Below are positions 1 to 5,225 of a DNA stretch of 6,565 nucleotides, piece by piece. This DNA is from Armatimonadota bacterium (lineage in GTDB: Bacteria > Armatimonadota > Zipacnadia > Zipacnadales > JABUFB01): contig JAGPGE010000342.1 of the NCBI GenBank assembly GCA_018056145.1, forward strand, positions 1 through 6,565, read 5' to 3'. The translations under genes and the position numbers were made by a program. Within the stretch, counting starts at the first letter, position 1. The number at the start of each line of letters is the position of its first letter. Under the pieces are notes generated by a model that was given only the letters and a program-made list of their open reading frames with translations, was not told the origin of the DNA and did no database searches.

Positions 1-42
1 CGATGACATCCCGCACCTGATTGCGAATGGCCCCTGCCCTTG

Positions 43-113
43 GCCGTGGGGTGTCGGCGTCGTCCAGCCGCGGCGTGTCGCCACCGGTCCAGCCGTGGGG
101 TGTCGGCGTCGTC
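43..113. repeat. 22-bp sequence repeated twice with 49-bp period
   Basis: A 22-bp sequence beginning GCCGTGGGGTGTCGGCG is present at 43-64 and, identical, at 92-113, giving a 49-bp period. Between them (65-91) is a further degenerate GTGTCG-containing segment. The core GGTGTCG also appears in the 31-bp units downstream, so the two arrays may share an origin. No function can be read from this; it looks like non-coding tandem duplication. Confidence 0.75.
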
Positions 114-121
114 GAGCCGCC

Positions 122-214
122 GGGGCCCCACGGTGTCGCTTCCCATGTGTGCGGGGCCCCACGGTGTCGTTCCCCATGGGTGCGGCGCCCCACGGTGTCA
201 TCTCCCCTGGGTGC
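122..214. repeat. 31-bp tandem repeat, three full copies plus a partial
   Basis: Three units of exactly 31 bp sit head to tail at 122-152, 153-183 and 184-214. Each starts GGGGCCCCACGGTGTC (GGCGCCCC in the third) and ends in GGTGC or TGTGC. A degraded fourth unit begins at 215 (GGGGCCCTGTCAT). The units abut directly with no spacers, which excludes a CRISPR array. The GGGGCCCC core is self-complementary. As 31 is not a multiple of three, a coding function across the array is unlikely. Confidence 0.85.
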
Positions 215-256
215 GGGGCCCTGTCATTTGGACGGCGATGACATCCCGCACCTCGC

Positions 257-486
257 GGGCCCGAGCCGTTGCCTTACAGCCCGCGAAGCGGGCGGCAGCT
301 TATAGCCAGGGGCGGAAGCCCCTGGATTCCCGACCCACGATGCGCCTTGAGCCCCCGAACGGGGGCGACAGGCCGTTCCCCGCGCACCGGGACCGGCCGC
401 CCCTTTGGGGCTTGGCGGCTCTTCCCTGGGTCCGGAATCCCCCGGCTTCCGCCGGGGGCTATAGGCGGACGGCTCCTGCCGGAGCC
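257..486. repeat. Multi-hairpin palindromic repeat (REP/BIME-like inverted pair)
   Basis: Six strong hairpins lie in mirror-symmetric positions around base ~382: 279-293 (GCCCGC, loop GAA), 306-325 (CCAGGGGC, loop GGAA), 351-366 (GCCCCC, loop GAAC), 399-411 (GCCCC, loop TTT), 439-458 (CCCCCGGC, loop TTCC) and 471-486 (GGCTCC, loop TGCC). Bases 371-382 and 387-398 form a further imperfect arm at the centre. The 36-nt segment 301-336 matches the reverse complement of 428-463 at 29 of 36 positions by hand alignment. Six of the seven differences are paired changes that keep the stem intact. This is the pattern of REP/BIME-type intergenic repeats, built as two copies of one multi-hairpin module in inverted orientation. 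No coding gene is supported here. A structured RNA or a MITE-like element are alternatives. Confidence 0.8.
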
Positions 487-594
487 TGACGGCACACGGC
501 CCGGCCTCGAGACCACGGACACAGGGCCCGGGCCGCACACGGGGCCGACGTTCATGCTAGACAACCGATGCTCCTGACCAAAACGGGCGCGGCG

Positions 595-623
595 TTGCCC
601 GGCGCGTCTCGCTGTGGTAAGAT
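595..623 (+). promoter_or_regulatory. Candidate sigma-70 promoter for the lipoprotein-methyltransferase pair
   Basis: TTGCCC (595-600) is followed after exactly 17 bp by TAAGAT (618-623). Each hexamer matches 4 of 6 consensus positions (TTGACA/TATAAT). Transcription would begin near 630, leaving a leader of about 45 nt before the ATG at 675. I see no other paired elements between the repeat cluster (ending at 486) and the gene. Bases 487-594 otherwise hold nothing I can name. Confidence 0.5.
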
Positions 624-674
624 CACCGGGCCCGGCAATTCCATGCGATGACTCACTGAGGGCGCTGCTGTGAA

Positions 675-1286
675 ATGACGGTCCGATCTATTCTTCTCCT
701 GGGTGTGTGCTTCTGTATCTTCGCCGGCTGCGCGCGGAAGACACCGCCTGCTCCGACGCCGAAGGCTCGGCCTTCAGCCAGCACGGAGCAGGCTCCCGCA
801 ACGGCTCCCGGCGACCCTGCAAGGCCCGCGCCAGATACTGAGGCCGCCGATCTCGGCACGAAATCCGGCACTGCATCCAAGCGCAAGCCATCCCCGCCAG
901 CCGAACCGGTTCGCACGGGCAAGGACCTCAAGGGCGACGTGGATCTCAAGCTCCTGGACTTGGTCATCTATCCCGGCGCCAAGCATGACGGCAGCACGAA
1001 CATCAAGACCTCAACCGGGCGCCTGGTGGCGGCGAAGCTCATCTCCCACGATTCCTTCGACGACGTGGTCACTTTCTACCGCCGCCGCTACCCTGAGTCT
1101 CCCCAGAAGATCAGCGCCGGCCCCACAGGCAAGGCGCTGCTGATCACGGTGAGTCGGGCGCCTGATCTGCGCACCGTGCGCATCACCATGCAGGCGGGTG
1201 TTAGCCACATTACCATCGACCTTATGCGGCAGACCCAGGAGTCATCCGGGAAGCCCGCAAGCGGAGGAGTGCCGCCGAGTGAGTGA
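675..1286 (+). CDS. Putative lipoprotein with Pro/Ala-rich linker and C-terminal YPGA-type domain
   Basis: The 203-aa product begins with a short basic N-terminus (MTVR), a hydrophobic stretch (residues 5-17) and a lipobox F16-A17-G18-C19. This is the pattern for signal peptidase II cleavage and lipid attachment at Cys19. Residues 20-85 are rich in Pro, Ala, Ser and Lys and look like a flexible tether. Residues ~90-195 form the only folded-looking part, with LVIYPGAK at 96-103 and SFDDVVTFYRRRYPE at 127-141. That pairing (a 'YPGA' strand followed by a D-S-F-D-x-V-V-x-F-Y helix) recurs in many uncharacterised bacterial envelope proteins; I cannot give it a function. The ATG at 675 is chosen because the signal peptide starts there; the upstream GAGGG (658-662) is only a modest ribosome site. 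The stop (1284-1286) lies inside the next gene. Lipoprotein status is well supported; its role is unknown. Confidence 0.85.
   Translation: MTVRSILLLGVCFCIFAGCARKTPPAPTPKARPSASTEQAPATAPGDPARPAPDTEAADLGTKSGTASKRKPSPPAEPVRTGKDLKGDVDLKLLDLVIYPGAKHDGSTNIKTSTGRLVAAKLISHDSFDDVVTFYRRRYPESPQKISAGPTGKALLITVSRAPDLRTVRITMQAGVSHITIDLMRQTQESSGKPASGGVPPSE
1263..1281 (+). promoter_or_regulatory. Shine-Dalgarno and GTG start fixing the methyltransferase N-terminus
   Basis: GGAGGAG at 1263-1269 lies 9 nt before a GTG at 1279-1281. This is the best ribosome site in the window and sits inside the last codons of the lipoprotein gene. It outranks the GTG at 1198, which would add 27 residues encoded wholly within the lipoprotein gene and unlike the rest of the enzyme. 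The 8-nt overlap of the two genes (1279-1286) suggests translational coupling. Confidence 0.8.
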
Positions 1287-2235
1287 GCCGACCAGCCCCC
1301 GCAATAAGCTCAATGACCTGACCAACCGCGAGTGGCTCATGGAGACCAAGAGCTTCTGGATGTCCCGGGCTGCCGGCATGCCGGAACCCGCGGCCAGCGC
1401 GCTGTCGGACTTCGCGGACTGGCTCATGGAATCGCGCGACGCCCAGGATGCCGAGGAGATCCTGGCGCAACTGGACGACAGCTTCGTGTTCAGCAAGACC
1501 CCACCGCGCAGCAAGCTCAAGGCTCTGCACCCGGCAACGTTCAGCGAACTCGACGTGGAGCGTCTGATCCGGTTCTTCACGAAGACGGGGGAAAAGGTGC
1601 TAGACCCCTTCGTCGGCAGCGGATCGACGCTGATTGCCTGCGCGAACTGCGAACGTTCCGGCGTGGGGATAGAGCTGTCTGAAGAGTGGGCGGAGATCGC
1701 CCGCAGGCGCATTGAGCAGGAGGCGTCGGGCGTGCTCCTGACACCGGTGCGCCAGGACGTCCTGGTCGGCGATGCCCTGGAGACGCTAAAGCAGATGCCC
1801 GACGAGAGCGTGGACTTCGTGGTCACCAGTCCGCCGTATTGGAGCATCCTCACCAAGAAGGCGGGACTGAAGGTGCAGGCCGAGCGCGAGGCAAAGGGCC
1901 TGCCGACGCAGTACAGCCAGGACAGGCGTGACCTGGGCAATGTGGAGGACTATGAGGAGTTCCTGGAACTTCTCACAGCTGTGTTCGCGGAGTGTGGGCG
2001 GGTGCTGCGGACCGGTCGGTACATGGCCATCGTGGTCTCGGATTTCCGTCACGGTCCCCGCTTCTACCTGTACCACGCGCATCTCGCGGAGCGCATCGAA
2101 GCAGCGGGCATTCCTCTGCGCGGAGTGACGGTTCTCGCACAGGACAACAAGAACCTGTATCCCTTCGGCGTACCCAACCAGTTCGTGTCCAATATCCACC
2201 ACCAGTACATCCTCATCTTTCAGCGGCCGAAGTAG
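1279..2235 (+). CDS. DNA methyltransferase, N4-cytosine/N6-adenine type (orphan)
   Basis: This 318-aa enzyme (GTG start) is predicted to transfer a methyl group from S-adenosylmethionine to an exocyclic amino group in DNA. Residues 14-27 (LTNREWLMETKSFW) and HPATFSE (84-90) are hallmarks of one subgroup of N4/N6 methylases. The SAM-binding motif is DPFVGSGS (109-116), with the acidic GIEL at 130-133. The catalytic motif is TSPPYW (183-188), the form most often seen in N4-cytosine enzymes. YSQDRRDLGNVEDYEEF (212-228) and SNIHHQYILIF (304-314) are also typical of the subgroup as I recall it. The SAM motif precedes the catalytic motif, so it is not the permuted beta order. No long separate recognition domain is visible, and no restriction endonuclease or specificity subunit is adjacent, so it appears to be an orphan enzyme or one with an unlinked partner. 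It is cytoplasmic and probably cotranscribed with the lipoprotein gene. Family is confident; target base and sequence are not known. Confidence 0.9.
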   Translation: MSEPTSPRNKLNDLTNREWLMETKSFWMSRAAGMPEPAASALSDFADWLMESRDAQDAEEILAQLDDSFVFSKTPPRSKLKALHPATFSELDVERLIRFFTKTGEKVLDPFVGSGSTLIACANCERSGVGIELSEEWAEIARRRIEQEASGVLLTPVRQDVLVGDALETLKQMPDESVDFVVTSPPYWSILTKKAGLKVQAEREAKGLPTQYSQDRRDLGNVEDYEEFLELLTAVFAECGRVLRTGRYMAIVVSDFRHGPRFYLYHAHLAERIEAAGIPLRGVTVLAQDNKNLYPFGVPNQFVSNIHHQYILIFQRPK

Positions 2236-2255
2236 CCCGCGCCCCACCCTTTGTT

Positions 2256-3131
2256 TCAGTCGCGTCCGACCCACTCGGGCGGAAGCTCGTGCCTGCGCAT
2301 GAACTGAATGACCCGGCGCACCCAGGCCATGTCGCACGGCGCTTCGCACTCCTCCAGATTGCCTTCCAGCAGGCACAATCCGGGGCACTCACCGGAGCCG
2401 GTTCTGCGCTCGGCATACTCCGGCCCAAAGTACAAAGGCCGCAGGCTTGCCACGCTGATGCCGATGGTGGTCCCGCAACGCTCCACGTTGTGTGTGGTCA
2501 GTACGAAACCCTCGTGCGGGCGGTCGAAGCGGGCCTGGTAGCCGATCACCTCGAGATTGGAGTCAGTTAGGAGGCTCTCCAGGTCGCTCCAGATCGTGTT
2601 GCACATAGTGCAGGTCACAGCGGGCTCTGGCGGTTTGGGGTGGGTCCTTGATTCCCTCGCGCTTCCGGGCCCGGGCAGCGACTGGCCACGATCCTGCAGC
2701 ACCCATTCCCAGACCTCGCCATCCTCCGGGTCCTCCACCGCGCCGGCCAGCACGAATCCGAGCTTCGACAACACCCTCGTGGAGGCGTTCTGCTCGGGAA
2801 GGGTCCGCGCGATGATGGTCAGCGCCGGATCTGCCTGACGCGCAATATCGATCAGCGCGGATGCCATGCGCGTTGCGACCCCGCGGCCCTCATATCCTGG
2901 GAAGGTGAAATACGCGATTTCCACCCGCCCATCCGCCGGTGGGTTCTTGAAGGCGCAGGTTCCCACGCTAACGCCGTCGATGCGCGCGATGTAGCCCACC
3001 CATGGCGGGGCATGTCCGACCTGTTCATACATGTTGCCGAAGGCCTCCAGCACTTCCGCCGGCGCATCCGTGACGGGGCCGCCGTTCGCGTATGCCATCC
3101 CGTTTTTGCCGATGGGTATCAATTCCATCAT
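2256..3131 (-). CDS. GNAT N-acetyltransferase fused to a seven-cysteine C-terminal domain
   Basis: The 291-aa product has two parts. Residues 1-~148 are a GNAT fold (RimJ/RimL-like branch), which acetylates an amine from acetyl-CoA: the acetyl-CoA loop is PGYEGRGVAT (78-87) and the late NASTRVLSKLGF (115-126) is the usual GNAT helix and strand. A Pro/Ser-rich linker (~149-172) leads to a second domain (~173-285) with C174-x2-C177, H214-x4-C219, C249-x3-C253 (CPGLC) and C262-x3-C266. This spacing suggests metal binding or disulfides; I recognise only similar uncharacterised stand-alone proteins. The ATG at 3129-3131 is chosen because AGGAG lies 9 nt upstream and the GNAT fold starts here; the in-frame extension to 3392 has no domain and runs into the divergent gene. 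The gene converges on the methyltransferase with 20 nt between stops (CCCGCGCCCCACCCTTTGTT), which hold no terminator hairpin. Substrate unknown. The reading frame is continuous across the junction. Confidence 0.87.
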   Translation of the reverse strand: MMELIPIGKNGMAYANGGPVTDAPAEVLEAFGNMYEQVGHAPPWVGYIARIDGVSVGTCAFKNPPADGRVEIAYFTFPGYEGRGVATRMASALIDIARQADPALTIIARTLPEQNASTRVLSKLGFVLAGAVEDPEDGEVWEWVLQDRGQSLPGPGSARESRTHPKPPEPAVTCTMCNTIWSDLESLLTDSNLEVIGYQARFDRPHEGFVLTTHNVERCGTTIGISVASLRPLYFGPEYAERRTGSGECPGLCLLEGNLEECEAPCDMAWVRRVIQFMRRHELPPEWVGRD

Positions 3132-3140
3132 GCCTGTGCT

Positions 3141-3145
3141 CTCCT
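3141..3145 (-). promoter_or_regulatory. Ribosome binding site of the GNAT gene
   Basis: On the minus strand AGGAG (3145 to 3141) lies 9 nt ahead of the first of two consecutive ATG codons (3129-3131, then 3126-3128). The spacing favours the first ATG. I found no convincing minus-strand -35/-10 pair upstream of it. Confidence 0.7.
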
Positions 3146-3163
3146 GTTCACAATTTGCGAGTA

Positions 3164-3192
3164 TTGTTGCCGAACCTGCGTTCTGGTAGACT
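3164..3192 (+). promoter_or_regulatory. Weak candidate promoter for the dockerin peptidase
   Basis: TTGTTG (3164-3169) and TAGACT (3187-3192) are separated by 17 bp. The -35 matches consensus at only 3 of 6 positions and the -10 at 4 of 6. The predicted leader of ~88 nt contains a GC-rich inverted repeat around GGGCGCCC (3209-3216), with GGGGG/CCCCC arms at 3206-3210 and 3224-3228. The region 3132-3286 separates divergent genes, so promoters for both must lie here unless they overlap coding DNA. Confidence 0.3.
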
Positions 3193-3286
3193 GTTCGTGA
3201 TCGCCGGGGGGCGCCCGGTAGATCCCCCACCCCTGGCCGTTCTCGTTGCACCGCACCGCTGCTATTGCTTGAGAGGCGATCTGACC

Positions 3287-4978
3287 ATGTGCTTCCAGGT
3301 TCGCTCAGCGTATGCGACGCTATTTGCACTAACGCTGCTGGCTTTCTGTGGTTCGGCGCTGTGTCAGGAGGCCGGGCCGGCCCTGCCCACAATCACGGAG
3401 GTGCCGGGAACGGGCATGAGCGTGGCAGTGATGGGTGGTAGGCCACCCTCCGCCATGCCGCCGGTGCCCGTGACCACCGCGGCGGGCACCCCGGTGCTGC
3501 TGCAGAACGTGCCCTCCTGGACCTGGTGTTACGGGTGCGCCAATACCGCGGCGGCCATCCTCTTCGGGTACTACGATTACAAGGGCTACTCGAAGATGTT
3601 CACCGGCAAGGAGAACGACGGCAAGTGCCCCCTGTACAATGAGGACGTCTGGCCTGACACCATGGCCGAGGCGACCTACGGTGAATCGCCGCTTGCCGCC
3701 TCGCACCAAGGCATCGGCGGGCGCACCAGCAAAGGCCATGTGGATGACTGGTGGTCGGGCGCGGACTCCTCGCGGGATCCGTGCCTCGACAGTATCCCGC
3801 CCTGGACGCCCCATTCGCCCTTCGACTGCACCGGCGACTTCATGTGGACCAGCCGCTTCGACAACGTGGCCCCCGGCGCGGGGGTTTCCGAGGGCAACCG
3901 CGATGGGGTCACCGTCTTCTACCAGTTCTCCGACGCAACCCCCATGACTGCCTCGTATGTCAGGGCAATGCGCAATTTGTTCCCGAAAAACTACCAGCAC
4001 GACGGCGCATCGGGGATGCTGGACTTCATCGAGGACAAGGGTTACGAGGCCGAGGAGCTCTATGTTCAGCTGACCACCACCGACGAGTTTGTGGATGTTA
4101 TCGGCAGGCAACAGACCCAGGGCTTCCGTTTCTCCGATTTCTGCGGCGAGATCAACGCAGGCCGCCCGGTCATGCTCATGTGCGGCGAGCACGTGTTCGT
4201 GGGCTACGGATACAGCACCTCGGGCGGACAGCAGACCTGCTATATCCGCACCACCTGGGACAATGACAAGGGCCACACGTGGACGATGAACTGGATGGGG
4301 CGCTTCGCGGGGCTGCAGATGTGGCAGGCAGTTGTGGTGAAGCTCAAGGCCCCGCCGCCTGATGCCAAGCCCGACGTCCTGATCCAGGGCCCGGCGGGAG
4401 GAGGTTTCGTGGGCAGCAAAGAGTACGGCGCCGACGGCTCGGGGCAGTCCGCCTACGGCCCGGTAATGCCCGGCGCGACAAGCGTCTACATCGTCCGTGT
4501 CCTCAACCGCGGCGCGACACAGGATGTCTTCTTCGTTTCCGGTTCCGCCGGCAACTCGAAATGGCGCGTCCGGTACTACGATGCGCTGACCGGCGGCAAC
4601 AACATCACGGCTGACGTGACGGCCGAAGGCGGCGCGAACATCGGGCTGATCAAGCCTGACGAGTACAAGGACGTGCGCCTTGAGGTCACTCCGCTGGCCG
4701 GCGCCACGGCCAACAGCAAGATCGAGACGCTGGTGAAGGCCTGGCCGTCTCAGTTGCTTACCCGCATCGACGCCGTCAAGGCAGTCACGTTGCTTGCCAG
4801 CGCCGACGTGAATCATGACGGCAAGATCGACCAGAAGGACCAGGCGCTGTTCGTAGGAGCGTGGAAGACCTGCCAGCAGGGCGGGGCCACCAACACCAAC
4901 TGCGACCTGGACGGCGACGGCGCCATCGGTCCGGGCGACGCCATGCGGTTCCTGGACCTGCTCCTGATCGGGAAGTAG
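3287..4978 (+). CDS. Exported C39-like cysteine peptidase with middle beta domain and dockerin
   Basis: The 563-aa product starts at the ATG preceded by GAGAGG (3271-3276), because this gives a clean signal peptide: MCFQVR, then a hydrophobic core (~8-20), with likely cleavage after ALC at 26. An upstream in-frame ATG at 3092 would bury the signal. Residues ~65-350 resemble C39-like/papain-fold peptidases: VPSWTWCYGCANTAAA (75-90) carries the probable nucleophile Cys84 with a candidate oxyanion Gln73, followed by FGYYDYKGY; GEHVFVGYGY (300-309) gives His302, and TTWDN (322-326) the third residue, Asp325. Residues ~360-480 (PDVLIQGPAG onward) form a predicted beta domain seen in large secreted proteins of uncultured bacteria. 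Residues ~500-563 are a type I dockerin with two calcium loops: D507/N509/D511/D518 and D540/D542/D544/D551. Dockerins bind cohesins, so it probably attaches to a scaffold or cell-surface partner. No cohesin or carbohydrate enzyme is adjacent. Substrate is unknown; an inactive or processing role is possible. Confidence 0.85.
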   Translation: MCFQVRSAYATLFALTLLAFCGSALCQEAGPALPTITEVPGTGMSVAVMGGRPPSAMPPVPVTTAAGTPVLLQNVPSWTWCYGCANTAAAILFGYYDYKGYSKMFTGKENDGKCPLYNEDVWPDTMAEATYGESPLAASHQGIGGRTSKGHVDDWWSGADSSRDPCLDSIPPWTPHSPFDCTGDFMWTSRFDNVAPGAGVSEGNRDGVTVFYQFSDATPMTASYVRAMRNLFPKNYQHDGASGMLDFIEDKGYEAEELYVQLTTTDEFVDVIGRQQTQGFRFSDFCGEINAGRPVMLMCGEHVFVGYGYSTSGGQQTCYIRTTWDNDKGHTWTMNWMGRFAGLQMWQAVVVKLKAPPPDAKPDVLIQGPAGGGFVGSKEYGADGSGQSAYGPVMPGATSVYIVRVLNRGATQDVFFVSGSAGNSKWRVRYYDALTGGNNITADVTAEGGANIGLIKPDEYKDVRLEVTPLAGATANSKIETLVKAWPSQLLTRIDAVKAVTLLASADVNHDGKIDQKDQALFVGAWKTCQQGGATNTNCDLDGDGAIGPGDAMRFLDLLLIGK

Positions 4979-5002
4979 CCGGCTTTCGCTCGCGGGAATC
5001 AG

Positions 5003-5032
5003 CAGGGCCGAAGGCGCGTGCCTCCGGCCCTG
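5003..5032 (+). terminator. Strong hairpin, probable terminator after the peptidase gene
   Basis: CAGGGCCG (5003-5010) pairs with CGGCCCTG (5025-5032), then AGGC/GCCT (5012-5015 with 5020-5023) closes a GCGT loop, with a single A-C mismatch. It begins 25 nt after the stop codon. There is no T-tract behind it, so it may act with Rho, or as an mRNA 3' stabiliser, rather than as a classic intrinsic terminator. Its symmetry could also serve the convergent gene on the other strand. Confidence 0.5.
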
Positions 5033-5075
5033 TCAGTGGTCGCATGGGCGCCACACCAGCCGGAGCCCGTTCCCT

Positions 5076-5133
5076 GGACGAAAGACGCGTCCTATCTCCA
5101 CCAGACGTGGAGTGTGCGCGTCGTCAAGCGCAC
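5076..5133. other. Three adjacent short hairpins in a convergent intergenic gap
   Basis: GGACG/CGTCC (5076-5080 with 5088-5092), CTCCAC/GTGGAG (5096-5101 with 5107-5112) and GTGCGC/GCGCAC (5114-5119 with 5128-5133) follow each other closely. The last lies ~92 nt beyond the stop of the minus-strand YchF gene and could help end its transcript. None has a T-rich tail. The rest of 4979-5225 shows no gene; frames here are short and lack ribosome sites. Confidence 0.4.
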
Positions 5134-5225
5134 GGGGCCCCGCGGAGCACGAGAGATACCACGGGGGCCATCATGACCACCGCAAGCACTGCCACCCTCG
5201 TTGGCCTCTTGTGACCGCCCTCGCA

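Larger units (their letters stand above)
1..253. repeat. 18-bp direct repeat bounding a tandem-repeat block
   Basis: The 18-mer CGATGACATCCCGCACCT occurs at 1-18 and again, identical, at 236-253. It contains the small palindrome GATG-A-CATC. The two copies are 235 bp apart and bracket the 49-bp-period and 31-bp tandem repeats described separately. Because the window starts exactly inside the first copy, the whole block could be one unit of a longer array continuing to the left. Reading frames run through this region in several phases, but none has a plausible ribosome site or recognisable protein content, so I call no gene here. Confidence 0.8.

Noticed and set aside
122..214. Possible CRISPR array in the 31-bp repeats
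   Set aside because: The units abut with no spacers and differ among themselves; no cas-like genes are present.
21..577. Several overlapping frames of ~95-150 codons at the left end
   Set aside because: They run through tandem repeats and hairpins, occur in several phases on both strands, have no credible ribosome site and show low-complexity Pro/Arg/Gly content typical of GC-rich non-coding DNA.
1198..1278. Upstream GTG start for the methyltransferase
   Set aside because: The extra 27 residues lie within the lipoprotein gene; GTG at 1279 has a strong GGAGGAG at ideal spacing.
1242..1940. Minus-strand frame of ~232 codons opposite the methyltransferase
   Set aside because: It is a Ser/Arg-rich antisense shadow of a gene with conserved motifs and has no recognisable domain.
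2236..2255. Terminator between the methyltransferase and GNAT stops
   Set aside because: Only 20 nt, with no inverted repeat and no useful T-tract hairpin.
3092..3286. Upstream ATG start for the dockerin peptidase
   Set aside because: It would place 65 odd residues before a clear signal peptide and overlap the GNAT start; ATG at 3287 is preceded by GAGAGG.
3132..3392. N-terminal extension of the GNAT protein on the minus strand
   Set aside because: It has no domain content, crosses the divergent promoter region and enters the peptidase signal-peptide coding sequence; ATG at 3131 has a good ribosome site.
3329..4816. Long minus-strand frame opposite the peptidase gene (~495 codons)
   Set aside because: It is the antisense of a gene with recognisable domains; its translation is His/Arg/Gly/Ala-rich without motifs, a usual effect of high-GC codon bias.
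4861..5214. Plus-strand frame overlapping the end of the peptidase gene
   Set aside because: It reads the dockerin region out of frame and then the hairpin-rich gap; no ribosome site or domain.
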